Source: an uncultured Bacteroidales bacterium
Lineage (GTDB): Bacteria; Bacteroidota; Bacteroidia; Bacteroidales; P3
Assembly (NCBI GenBank): GCA_900317125.1
Contig: ONFR01000003.1
Span: 62,001 to 126,000 of the forward strand
DNA length: 64,000 bases
Direction: 5' to 3'
The translations under genes were made by a program, and so were the position numbers. The number at the start of each line of letters is the position of its first letter. Within the stretch, counting starts at the first letter, position 1. The notes under the pieces are model-generated. The model made no database searches, was not told where the DNA came from, and worked only from the letters and a program-made list of their open reading frames with translations. This document shows, piece by piece, positions 17,563 to 25,841 of this stretch.

Positions 17563-19425
17563 TCAAAGATTATAGTTGTATATTCCCTCGCGGGGTTTGC
17601 CTTGATAGTAGGTCAGGGTGCGCAGCTGTGTGCCTTGGGGCAGCAACAGGGGGGAGACGAACACCTGCGACTCGGGCGTGGGGTCGCTGCCGTCAGTGGT
17701 GTAATAGATGTAGCACCCTTCCACTTCGGAGGTCACATTTACCAGCAGTCGGTCGCCTTGCAGCGTTTTGGTCACAATGGGCTTGAACGAGCCGGGACAG
17801 TAGGCATAGCCGCTCTCTGAAAGACGGGTTTTGTGCTGCTCGATTTTGTGTCGGAAGTGTGTCCAGTCCTTGCACCCGGGCGATGACCAAAGGCACTCGG
17901 CAAAGGCGCAGAGGCGAGGCAGCAGCATGTACTCGGCTTGCTCGTAGGTTTTGATATTGTCGGTCCAGAGCAGGCAGAGGCCTCCCAACACATGTTCGGG
18001 CATCCGGATGGTAAGCGTGGCGGGGATGGGGTCGAAACGGTATACTTGTTGCAGGGGCAGGAATTGGGGTGAGGCGACAGGCTGGTAGGCCGAGTCGGCC
18101 TGATAATAGTCAAAGCTGCAAAAACGCGTGTCGGACACCACAGTGCCTTGCGAAAGCAGGGAGGCTATAGCGGTCACGCTGTCGCCCCTGGTGGCAGCCA
18201 CTAGGGCGTCGTGTGGCAGGGTGCCGCAGTCGAGCATGTCGTCCCATCCCATGATACGCTTGCCTTTGCGCTCAAGGTGTTCGGCCACTTGCTCTATTAC
18301 CCACCCCTGCAGTTCGGCTTCACTGCCCAGGCTCAACCGCCTCTTCAGCGCCTGACACTTGGGGCATGTCTCCCATGGCTCGGTGCTGCAGGGGCTGCAG
18401 CCGATGTGAATCACCTCGGCAGGGAAGAGCGACGCAATCCTGTCCACCACCGTATATAGGAATGGAAGGGTGGAGTCGTTCCCTAGGCATAGGGTGGCAT
18501 CGTGTGGCCAGCAAGGGCCGTTGGCCACGGTGCGGGGTTTCCCGTCGCAGCCCAGAGACGGGTATGAGGCCAGGATGGCACTGCAGTGTCCGGGTATGTC
18601 GATGGAGGGGATGACCTCGATATTGCGCTGGGCGGCGTATTCCACCACTTCGGCAATGTCTTCGGCGGTATAAAAACCGCCGTAGGTGGGTTCTTCGCCG
18701 GGGCGGGGTGGCGGCGCGCTGCCCCAAGGGTAGTCCGAACGGTCCACACGCCAGGCTCCCGTCAGCGTGAGTGCGGGGTATTCCTCAATTTCGATGCGCC
18801 ACCCTTGGTCGTCGGCCAGGTGCCATACAAACTTGTTCAGCTTGTAGGCCGCCATTAAGTCCAAGTGGCGTTTAATCTGCTTCACAGTGAAGAAATGGCG
18901 GCAGACATCCAGATGGTTCCCGCGAAAGGGGAAGCGGGGACGGTCCAGGATGGTGCATTCCGGCAGTGTGATATTTGTGTATGAGGTTGAAATGATGTCG
19001 GCGGGAAGCATCTGCACAAATGTCTGGAATGCATATAGAAGTCCCGCCTCGCTGTTGGCGCTGATAAAGACGCCTTCGGGCTGCACTTGCATCAGGTAGC
19101 CCTCCTCGCCCAGCTCGGGGTTGATGGTGTCGTTCAGGGCAAAGAGGATGCAGTCGCTCTTCGGGTCGCCGGTGAAAGAAGGCCGCACATGCATGCGACG
19201 CAGCGAGTTGGTGATGTATTTTGCCGTAGGTGTATTGCGGCCAAGATTGGAAAAACACAGCCTTGTCGACGATGAAAGCGTAAAGGAACGCCCTTTCAGC
19301 ACCACGTATTCAGGTTCGGGGATGATGGCGTATTCTGTTATTTGGACTTTCCTGCCACACGCTGTCAAGACGAGTAGCAGGATAAGCACCGGGAGTTTCG
19401 GCAGTATGGAACAAAAGTGTTTCAT
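17563..19425 (-). CDS. GH20 beta-N-acetylhexosaminidase-family lipoprotein lacking the catalytic Asp-Glu
   Basis: A 620-residue lipoprotein (signal ending LVLTAC, lipidated Cys 23) with an N-terminal GH20b domain, a GH20 barrel (about 160-500) and a C-terminal chitobiase-like FN3 region. Barrel features are strong: CRHFFTVKQIKRHLDLM, LNKFVWHLADDQGWRIEI, and VLGGLCLLWTDN near the end. The catalytic strand, normally HIGGDE, reads HIGCSPCSTEPW, so the Asp-Glu pair is Ser344-Pro345 (bases 18391-18396). A usual Trp in the SWRG stretch is also missing (AATRG). Flanking EPWETCPKCQ aligns well, so this is substitution, not a frameshift. It probably binds glycans rather than cleaving them. Confidence 0.85.
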   Translation of the reverse strand: MKHFCSILPKLPVLILLLVLTACGRKVQITEYAIIPEPEYVVLKGRSFTLSSSTRLCFSNLGRNTPTAKYITNSLRRMHVRPSFTGDPKSDCILFALNDTINPELGEEGYLMQVQPEGVFISANSEAGLLYAFQTFVQMLPADIISTSYTNITLPECTILDRPRFPFRGNHLDVCRHFFTVKQIKRHLDLMAAYKLNKFVWHLADDQGWRIEIEEYPALTLTGAWRVDRSDYPWGSAPPPRPGEEPTYGGFYTAEDIAEVVEYAAQRNIEVIPSIDIPGHCSAILASYPSLGCDGKPRTVANGPCWPHDATLCLGNDSTLPFLYTVVDRIASLFPAEVIHIGCSPCSTEPWETCPKCQALKRRLSLGSEAELQGWVIEQVAEHLERKGKRIMGWDDMLDCGTLPHDALVAATRGDSVTAIASLLSQGTVVSDTRFCSFDYYQADSAYQPVASPQFLPLQQVYRFDPIPATLTIRMPEHVLGGLCLLWTDNIKTYEQAEYMLLPRLCAFAECLWSSPGCKDWTHFRHKIEQHKTRLSESGYAYCPGSFKPIVTKTLQGDRLLVNVTSEVEGCYIYYTTDGSDPTPESQVFVSPLLLPQGTQLRTLTYYQGKPREGIYNYNL

Positions 19426-19442
19426 CTACTTTTTTTAAAATG

Positions 19443-19450
19443 CAAAAGTA
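19443..19450 (-). promoter_or_regulatory. -7 promoter box for the GH20 gene
   Basis: On the minus strand TACTTTTG matches TAnnTTTG. It lies 17 bp upstream of the start codon, so the leader would be very short. Confidence 0.55.
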
Positions 19451-19725
19451 CGAAAAATATCCGTATCTGCAACCTTATATAGTGGTAGTTAAGAATAATT
19501 AACGGCTTGCAGCTGACGGGTCGCCTCGGTGCCGCCTGCCTGTTTTCATGTTCGGTTGTGCTGTCGCCTTGGGTCGGCCACCCCCAAAACTGTACCCGCA
19601 TATACCAGCTCGAGCGATGCCCGGGAGCGCGAGTGGTCAACTGCCGAAAAAAACTATTTGAGTGGTGGGGCAATAATATCCGACAAGGTACGTTATAAAT
19701 AGAAATCGGTATGAATACTTGCTAA

Positions 19726-19771
19726 AATCTCAATTCTCAACTCTATTCATAAAGTTCTCAAATCTCAATTC
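19726..19771 (+). repeat. Dispersed short copy of the CTCAAYT repeat
   Basis: Several CTCAATT/CTCAACT-type units (CTCAATTCTCAACTC, then CTCAAATCTCAATT after a spacer) lie directly before ATG 19777. The same heptamers form the long array at 53858-54055. Confidence 0.7.
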
Positions 19772-19776
19772 AAAAC

Positions 19777-21261
19777 ATGGCAAACAATCTTAAACGACTC
19801 TTCTCGGACACGATGATTTACGGCGTCAGCAGCATAGTGGGGCGATTCCTCAACTACCTGTTGGTTCCGTTGTATACCTACAAAATAGCCGCCTCGTCGG
19901 GAGGCTATGGCGTGGTGACCGAATTGTATGCCTACACGGCGCTCATGCTGGTGATTCTCACCTTCGGCATGGAGACAACCTTCTTCTATTTCGCCAACAA
20001 GAACAAGGACCGTGCCGAGGCGGTGTTCTCCACTTCGGCGCTGACGGTGGGCAGTGTCAGTGCGTTGTTCGTCATCCTGCTGGGTCTCCTGCTGGTGCCC
20101 GTCTCCAAGGCGATGGGTTACGCCGCCCATCCCGAGTATGTGATGATGATGGGGTGCGTGGTGGCTCTGGATGCCTTTCAGGCCATCTTCTTTGCCTGGC
20201 TCCGTTTCCGTGGACAGGCATGGAAGTTCGCCGCACTCAAGCTCCTCTTTATTGTTTGCAATATCGGCCTTAACCTCTTTGTGTTCCTCGTGGCGCCCAG
20301 GCTCAGCGTCTCCCATCCGGGATTGATGCGGTGGTACAACCCCAATTGGCAGGTGGGCTATGTGTTTGCGGTCAACCTGTTGTGCACTGCCGGGGTGACG
20401 CTTGGTTTCCTTCCCGAATTGGGCTATCTGCGCCATGGTATCGACCGAAGCCTTGTGCGGAAAATGTTGCGCTACACGTGGCCGTTGCTCCTGCTGGGTG
20501 TGGCGGGCATCCTGAATCAGGTGGCCGACAAGATTATTTATCGTCATCTTGTCACCGGTCCTGATGGCGAGGTGCAGCTGGGCATCTATGGCGCATGCGT
20601 CAAGATAGCCATGATTATGGCATTGATTACCCAGGCATTCCGCTATGCCTACGAGCCCTTTGTTTTCGGCGGAGGGCGCAGCCGTGAGAGCAGCGAAAGC
20701 CAGGCGGCGGTGATGAAGTATTTCGTCATCTTTGCCCTCTTGGCATTCCTTGTCGTCATGGCCTATCTGGATATATTCAAGTATATCATTCACTCGGGCT
20801 ACTGGGAGGGGTTGCGTGCTGTCCCCGTCGTCATGATGGCTGAAATACTCATGAGCGTCTACTTCAACCTGTCGTTCTGGTACAAACTTGCCGGCAAGAC
20901 CTGGTGGGGAGCAGTCTTCTCCGCAGCAGGATGCGTGGTGCTGCTTGCCGTCAACATCTTTGGTGTGCCCCGCTTTGGCTATATGGCCTGTGCCTGGGGC
21001 GGAGTGGCAGGTTATGGTGTATGCTTGTTGCTCTCCTATTGTGTGGGACACAAGCTGGCTCCCGTGCCCTACGATGTCAAGCGTATTCTGGCCTATTTTG
21101 TGCTGGCCCTGACGCTCTATGGCCTCTCGGTGTGGTTCCGGCCCGAACCGCTGGGATGGCGCTTGGCATGGAACACCCTGCTGGTGGCCGTTTACTTTGC
21201 CGCTGCACTATGGTTTGAACGCGACCTGTGGCTCCCGGCTATAAAGAGGAAGAAAGGATGA
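19777..21261 (+). CDS. Wzx-like polysaccharide flippase (MATE/MOP superfamily)
   Basis: A 494-residue integral membrane protein with about fourteen hydrophobic segments, of the polysaccharide biosynthesis/export family. It opens LFSDTMIYGVSSIVGRFLNY, a typical N-terminus for Bacteroidota O-antigen flippases, and continues with PLYTYKIAASSGGYGVVTEL. Such proteins move undecaprenyl-linked oligosaccharides across the inner membrane. It has no immediate glycan neighbours; the initiating transferase is at 13042 and glycosyltransferases are at 49765-53713. The upstream repeat ends 6 bp before the start codon, so any ribosome-binding signal lies in or next to repeat sequence. Confidence 0.92.
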   Translation: MANNLKRLFSDTMIYGVSSIVGRFLNYLLVPLYTYKIAASSGGYGVVTELYAYTALMLVILTFGMETTFFYFANKNKDRAEAVFSTSALTVGSVSALFVILLGLLLVPVSKAMGYAAHPEYVMMMGCVVALDAFQAIFFAWLRFRGQAWKFAALKLLFIVCNIGLNLFVFLVAPRLSVSHPGLMRWYNPNWQVGYVFAVNLLCTAGVTLGFLPELGYLRHGIDRSLVRKMLRYTWPLLLLGVAGILNQVADKIIYRHLVTGPDGEVQLGIYGACVKIAMIMALITQAFRYAYEPFVFGGGRSRESSESQAAVMKYFVIFALLAFLVVMAYLDIFKYIIHSGYWEGLRAVPVVMMAEILMSVYFNLSFWYKLAGKTWWGAVFSAAGCVVLLAVNIFGVPRFGYMACAWGGVAGYGVCLLLSYCVGHKLAPVPYDVKRILAYFVLALTLYGLSVWFRPEPLGWRLAWNTLLVAVYFAAALWFERDLWLPAIKRKKG

Positions 21262-21333
21262 TTACGAAATGGTGAATGCACAATGGGTGGTACTTATTAA
21301 CCTTAATACCTGTTAGTTCTAATATTTACATAC

Positions 21334-23991
21334 ATGACATACTCACATTGTTCTTTTTCAAAAACGATATGGATTATATTGTTAGCCCTGTTGCCGCTGC
21401 GCATGGTGGCGCAGGAGGACAACCCATATAACCACCGTGGAGTGCAATATGCCACCCAGGGGACTGACTTCTGGGTTTGTTTCCCCCGAACGAACGCTGC
21501 TTACTCGGCCAACTATTCAGAGCTGTATGTGGTCTGTGAGCGTGATTGCGATGTCACAGTGTCTGCACCGAGGCTCGATTGGTCGCAAACCTATCATATC
21601 ATGCACCGCCGCATGTGCCCTCCCGACACAAACTACATCATCATCCCTGAGCAATATTGTAGGTTCCTAGACATGGTTGTGTTTCAAGAGCCTCTCGTGC
21701 CACACTACGACTATACTGATGCACCCATGAACGCTCCGCAGCCCAGAGCATTCCATGTCACAAGCACCGACACCATCTCCCTTTTCATGTCAGTTTGGGG
21801 AGCTGGTCTGTATGATGCAACCAATATCCTCCCTACTGATATGCTGCGCGATGAATATGTTTCGCAGGTTTATCCCAAAGTGCGTATTATAGAAGATGGT
21901 GAATCTTATCTCGACTCGACTAGGTTACCTCCTGACGAATATGGAGAAGGAGACCCTTTCATCAGGCAATTGCGACAGACCATTGATATTGTCGGAGTTG
22001 AGGACAGTACGATTGTGGACATCGAGCTGGGCGATTGGGATATCCTGAATCGCCCCAAAGGCGATACATTCTCCATCATGCTCAACGCGGGGGAAATGTA
22101 TCATATGGGTGGGGGAGAGGTAAGAGAAAAATATTATCCTACTTACCTGATGGGTCCCTATTATTACCACAATCTTAATACTAGAAATGCTCCCAATACT
22201 GACTTTCTACTAACGAATCCTTATATCCAGCGGCATTCCTTTGATGGGGACACGTTCAGGATAGATCCCTTTATAGTTGACTTGTCGGGAACACATATCA
22301 AGGCTCGCGATTGCAAGCGCATTGCTGTCTTTGAGGGTGGAAGCCGTGTGCATATCCCTTTCGAGATAGGTGAAGTGGCAAGGGGTAGACTGGTACCGCA
22401 GGGTATCAACTCCTGGACATTCGACATGGTTATGGAACAGGCTGTTCCTACTCGTTATGCTGCCACCAACTTCCTGATACCCAATATTCAATTATCCGAT
22501 ACCGATTTTATCCGCATCACGGGTCTGTACGACAATACCGACATAACCATCATCGATGCCGCACGCGGCACGGCCGACTTCCGGGAGCTTACGGTGAATA
22601 AAGGTGAAACCCAGTGGTTTGAAATGAATGATCAGGAGGGACCTTTCTTTATTCAGACTTCAGCTCCAGCCATCGTAAAGGAATATGCTGACATAAATTG
22701 GTTTACGGAATTGGGCGACGAGGCCGGTTTCGCCATCACCCCTGAGGAATGGTGGCATCATGGACAGGTGAATTACGGGACCATCTCCGAGATAGATGAG
22801 GATCATAATCTCGGTGGCCGTTATTTTTCTCTCTACATTTTCGCACACACAAATGTGGTTCCTTCTCTACGTGTGGATGATTACCCGGTGGCATCTTACT
22901 TTTCGCCTATTAGCGGAACGCCCTACAGCTACGCCTGTTTTCCCTACACCCATCAGTTCAACTCCCAGGGTATCCACGTCATCAAAAGTATTACGAATAG
23001 CCGGTTCATGGCCATACAATCTGCTGCAGGCTATGCCCAACATGCTATCTATAATCTTCCTCATGTGCAGCCGGGTGGCACTTTCCTATGGGTGAACGGC
23101 ACACCTGCCCAGGATCTCCCAGCCGATTCGATATGGTGTCTCTATGACCCAGTTACCTTCCTTGCCCAAAACAAGCGTCCATGCGACAGTGTGTTATGGG
23201 ACTTTGGCGACGGCACTTCAGTGTCGTATTCGCATAACGATGCGGGCTTCAGCCAGCCACAGGTTCATCTGTTTCAGGATACAGGTCGCCATACTGTCCA
23301 AGTCATCTTCAAATATGAGGATGAGGGCTGTTTTACTATGAAACCCGACACATTGTCCGTGCAACTGCTGTTCCACAACCATTACGACAGTGCATTCGCG
23401 GTCAGCCTCTGTGAAGGCAGCTACACATTCCGTGGCAACGAGTTCGACTCCACAGGCATCTATTATGTCACCACCTACTGGACACCCTCGGGGTGCGACA
23501 CACTGTGGCAGATAGACCTCGTCACCTGTCCCCATTGCCATTGGGAATTCGATACCGTTTATTCCGACCAGCTGCCAGTCACCTTCAATGGACGCTCCTT
23601 CAGCTCCGAGCAACATGCCACCCCCATCCATCTGAGTATCGGTGACACCTGCGACAGCATCATCTATTATACACTCATTATCATCCCTGCCTGGCGAAGG
23701 GATCCTCCCGACAGCTCTTGGGTATTGGTACCTAATGTGTTCATCCCCGGCGAGGGCGGAAACGGTCGGTTCGCCGTGACCTGCAGTGAGGATATTGTCG
23801 AATGCAAAGTGTCCGTCTACGACCGCAGGGGAGACATCGTAACCGAGTTCGACGGCCTGACTGAATATTGGGACGGGACTTCTAAAGGACGAATATGCCC
23901 CCAGTCATCCTATGTCTATTATGTGCGTTATATTGATGGTCACGACTCCAGCTGGAAGACGCTGACCGGCACCGTGACATTGTTGCGGTGA
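21334..23991 (+). CDS. Large surface protein with IgGFc-binding-like N-terminus, PKD domain and gliding-type C-terminal domain
   Basis: An 885-residue exported protein. A signal segment (about 9-27, ending MVAQ) is followed by TQGTDFWVCFPRT, resembling the start of IgGFc-binding-type beta domains found in bacterial surface proteins. A PKD-like domain lies at about 600-670 (LWDFGDGTSVSYSHND). The C-terminus (VPNVFIPGEGGNGRF ... VSVYDRRGDIV ... YYVRYIDG) matches the gliding-motility-associated (type B) T9SS sorting domain, distinct from the type A domains elsewhere in the window. Role unknown; adhesion or structural display is plausible. It follows the flippase by 72 bp. Confidence 0.8.
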   Translation: MTYSHCSFSKTIWIILLALLPLRMVAQEDNPYNHRGVQYATQGTDFWVCFPRTNAAYSANYSELYVVCERDCDVTVSAPRLDWSQTYHIMHRRMCPPDTNYIIIPEQYCRFLDMVVFQEPLVPHYDYTDAPMNAPQPRAFHVTSTDTISLFMSVWGAGLYDATNILPTDMLRDEYVSQVYPKVRIIEDGESYLDSTRLPPDEYGEGDPFIRQLRQTIDIVGVEDSTIVDIELGDWDILNRPKGDTFSIMLNAGEMYHMGGGEVREKYYPTYLMGPYYYHNLNTRNAPNTDFLLTNPYIQRHSFDGDTFRIDPFIVDLSGTHIKARDCKRIAVFEGGSRVHIPFEIGEVARGRLVPQGINSWTFDMVMEQAVPTRYAATNFLIPNIQLSDTDFIRITGLYDNTDITIIDAARGTADFRELTVNKGETQWFEMNDQEGPFFIQTSAPAIVKEYADINWFTELGDEAGFAITPEEWWHHGQVNYGTISEIDEDHNLGGRYFSLYIFAHTNVVPSLRVDDYPVASYFSPISGTPYSYACFPYTHQFNSQGIHVIKSITNSRFMAIQSAAGYAQHAIYNLPHVQPGGTFLWVNGTPAQDLPADSIWCLYDPVTFLAQNKRPCDSVLWDFGDGTSVSYSHNDAGFSQPQVHLFQDTGRHTVQVIFKYEDEGCFTMKPDTLSVQLLFHNHYDSAFAVSLCEGSYTFRGNEFDSTGIYYVTTYWTPSGCDTLWQIDLVTCPHCHWEFDTVYSDQLPVTFNGRSFSSEQHATPIHLSIGDTCDSIIYYTLIIIPAWRRDPPDSSWVLVPNVFIPGEGGNGRFAVTCSEDIVECKVSVYDRRGDIVTEFDGLTEYWDGTSKGRICPQSSYVYYVRYIDGHDSSWKTLTGTVTLLR

Positions 23992-24105
23992 ACGAGTTCA
24001 AATAGACCTTGTTTACGGTTGGGCGATGTTGATATACCGGACGTGCATATTGTAAGTAATAGTACAGATTTTCATTTAAAATCTTGGCATTTGAATTTTT
24101 TTTTG

Positions 24106-24113
24106 TATTTTTG
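24106..24113 (+). promoter_or_regulatory. -7 promoter box for the small-lipoprotein cassette
   Basis: TATTTTTG fits TAnnTTTG, 24 bp before ATG 24138. A TTG at 24084-24086 gives a spacer of about 19 bp. It suggests that the four-gene cassette 24138-25818 is transcribed from here. Confidence 0.6.
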
Positions 24114-24137
24114 CATTTTGAAATAGATATACTAATT

Positions 24138-24386
24138 ATGAAGAAAAAACTCCTTCTCGTGGCCGCGGCAATAATGTTGCTGACCGTGGCATGCACGAAA
24201 GACAAGAATTGCCGCTGTGCTGTGTTGGGCACACAGACGGTGCGTATAGTGACTATCAGCAAAGGGGACTGCCATAGTTTGTCTTTTGCCCGTTATTACG
24301 ATATTCTGGACAACCTGCATGTCGACACACTTGTGTGCACTGATTACCCCTTCGAGGCTGACTCGCTGATAGTGTATAACAAATGA
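24138..24386 (+). CDS. Small five-cysteine lipoprotein 1 (CRC family)
   Basis: An 82-residue predicted lipoprotein: signal ending LLTVAC with lipidated Cys 19. The mature part begins CTKDKNCRCA and later has KGDC and LVCTD. The same plan recurs in the next lipoproteins at 24404 and 25573: lipidated Cys, Lys nearby, a Cys-Arg-Cys, a mid-protein Cys shortly after Gly, and a Cys near the end. No known domain is recognised. It is the first gene of the cassette that includes the MauE/thioredoxin-like membrane protein. ATG 24138 rather than the upstream in-frame ATG gives the proper lipoprotein signal and sits just after the promoter. Confidence 0.8.
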   Translation: MKKKLLLVAAAIMLLTVACTKDKNCRCAVLGTQTVRIVTISKGDCHSLSFARYYDILDNLHVDTLVCTDYPFEADSLIVYNK

Positions 24387-24403
24387 TTAAATAGACCGAA
24401 GTT

Positions 24404-24664
24404 ATGAAGAAGACAATATCCATGTTATTATTGATGGCTGCGGTAGCTCTGGTGGCAGGTTGCTCCAAGAGCACGCAGTGCCGTTGCCAAGCTATACAGG
24501 AGGTCGATGCTCAAGGGCGTCCGCTGGTGACCTATTTCGATGTGGAGCCAGGCGCTTCGTGCAGCAAAATCACGCGCGTGGGTTTCGAGCAGTTGCTCGA
24601 AGGGAAGCTTGTGCGCAACGTTTATGCCGTGAAGTGCGAGAAGAGCAATGAAAACCTTCAGTAG
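24404..24664 (+). CDS. Small five-cysteine lipoprotein 2 (CRC family)
   Basis: An 86-residue predicted lipoprotein with signal ending LVAGC (lipidated Cys 20). The mature part begins CSKSTQCRCQ and later has PGASC and VKCEK, matching the cysteine plan of the lipoproteins at 24138 and 25573. It starts 17 bp after the first and its 3' end overlaps the start of the MauE/thioredoxin-like gene by 17 bp, a coupling that supports a shared role. Function unknown. Confidence 0.82.
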   Translation: MKKTISMLLLMAAVALVAGCSKSTQCRCQAIQEVDAQGRPLVTYFDVEPGASCSKITRVGFEQLLEGKLVRNVYAVKCEKSNENLQ

Positions 24665-25592
24665 CAGGCCTGCCCGCATTGCCGCTTTGGTCTTGAGGAT
24701 GGCTCTTGGCCTCTTCTTTATCGTGTCGGCCATTCTCAAACTTGTCGCTATCGACGAGTTTGAGATTTATCTTTTTTCATTCAATGTGTTGCAGCTGAAT
24801 GCTGCTTTCCTCTTCGCCCGGTTGGTGATAATAGCCGAGCTGTTGGTGGGTATTGGACTGTTGGCCAACATTTGGAATAAATTCGTCGATACCTGTGCTC
24901 TACTCATGCTGGTTGTCTTCTCGGTGTTTCTCTGTTATGCCGCATTAATAGGGAGGACTGATTCGTGCCATTGCATGGGACCACTCATCTCGATTGACCC
25001 CGTCCGCTCGCTCCTCAAGAATGCCGTGCTCATTGTGTTGCTGCTTGTTTCTATGGGCTCCCGCCCTTGGAAGTGGCGGCCGCGTTGGTTTGTATGGCTG
25101 CCTGTGGTGCTTGCACCTGTGGTGACGGTATTTATTCTATCTGCCCCCGACAACTGGCTTTTCGGTCCTTCCGACGAACTGTATGATGCCGAGATGTTCA
25201 AGCAGTCGGTAGCTGACGATGGCGACCTTGCTCAACTTCACTTGGATGAAGGGCGTCATGTGGTGGCTTTCTTGTCCCCGGGCTGTTCTTTCTGTCGGAT
25301 GGCTGATGAGAAATTGACCTATATCTGCCGTCGCGATGGATTGGATTCCGCCGCGTTTGTTTATCTGCTGCCCTCTACGGACAGCATTCAGTCGACCCTA
25401 TCCCTGGATTCGGTCTCGTTTCTGCGTCCCGGCTATCGGGTTCCTGTGATGTCTTTCCTGAAAATAACCTATGGCCAGCGTCCTATGGTTTTTCTGCTCG
25501 ACGACGGTAATGTTAAAGCCACTTTCCATTATCGCAATATTGATGAACATAGAATAGACAGCTTTTTAAGAAATGAAGATGAGGATAGATAA
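24648..25592 (+). CDS. MauE/DoxX-like membrane protein with C-terminal thioredoxin-like domain
   Basis: A 314-residue protein. The N-terminal half has about five membrane segments (10-32, 50-75, 80-103, 115-137, 145-165) in the MauE/DoxX plan, opening RMALGLFFIVSAILKL. A loop cysteine pair lies in DSCHCMG (C107, C109). The C-terminal half is thioredoxin-like with CxxC in SPGCSFCRMA (C213, C216) and a later RVPVMSFLKI segment resembling the cis-Pro region. Known relatives carry electrons for periplasmic disulfide chemistry; the obvious candidates for partners here are the cysteine-rich lipoproteins on both sides, which it overlaps by 17 and 20 bp. Confidence 0.82.
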   Translation: MKTFSSRPARIAALVLRMALGLFFIVSAILKLVAIDEFEIYLFSFNVLQLNAAFLFARLVIIAELLVGIGLLANIWNKFVDTCALLMLVVFSVFLCYAALIGRTDSCHCMGPLISIDPVRSLLKNAVLIVLLLVSMGSRPWKWRPRWFVWLPVVLAPVVTVFILSAPDNWLFGPSDELYDAEMFKQSVADDGDLAQLHLDEGRHVVAFLSPGCSFCRMADEKLTYICRRDGLDSAAFVYLLPSTDSIQSTLSLDSVSFLRPGYRVPVMSFLKITYGQRPMVFLLDDGNVKATFHYRNIDEHRIDSFLRNEDEDR

Positions 25593-25818
25593 ACCAGTCG
25601 TCCGGTTATGGCGTTGTATGCCTATGGCCATAATGGTGCTGATGCTCTCTCTTGGAATGGTGTCGTGCAATAAGCGCTGCCGCTGTATCAGGATTAATAT
25701 GAGTGTTGATTATTATTCAACCGAGGAGTTGAGTCAAATGGGCAAGACTTGTGCCGAGATGGTCTATCTGCAGGGGCTTGCCGCACCTCGCTATACTCTT
25801 TGTGAGTGGGAGTATTGA
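25573..25818 (+). CDS. Small five-cysteine lipoprotein 3 (CRC family)
   Basis: An 81-residue predicted lipoprotein with a long basic N-region and signal ending LGMVSC (lipidated Cys 32). The mature part begins CNKRCRCI and later has MGKTC and TLCEWEY, the same five-cysteine order as its two relatives. The start overlaps the thioredoxin-like gene by 20 bp. It closes the cassette and is followed, 23 bp on, by a convergent methyltransferase gene. Function unknown. Confidence 0.78.
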   Translation: MKMRIDKPVVRLWRCMPMAIMVLMLSLGMVSCNKRCRCIRINMSVDYYSTEELSQMGKTCAEMVYLQGLAAPRYTLCEWEY

Positions 25819-25841
25819 GTCTGTTCCCTTTTTTGATTGTT

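Larger units (their letters stand above)
19426..19776. other. 351-bp divergent intergenic region
   Basis: It carries the GH20 promoter at its left end, then a GC-richer stretch (about 19500-19660) with no recognisable gene or tRNA, and at the right end a short copy of the CTCAAYT repeat. No clear promoter box was seen for the flippase. Confidence 0.55.
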
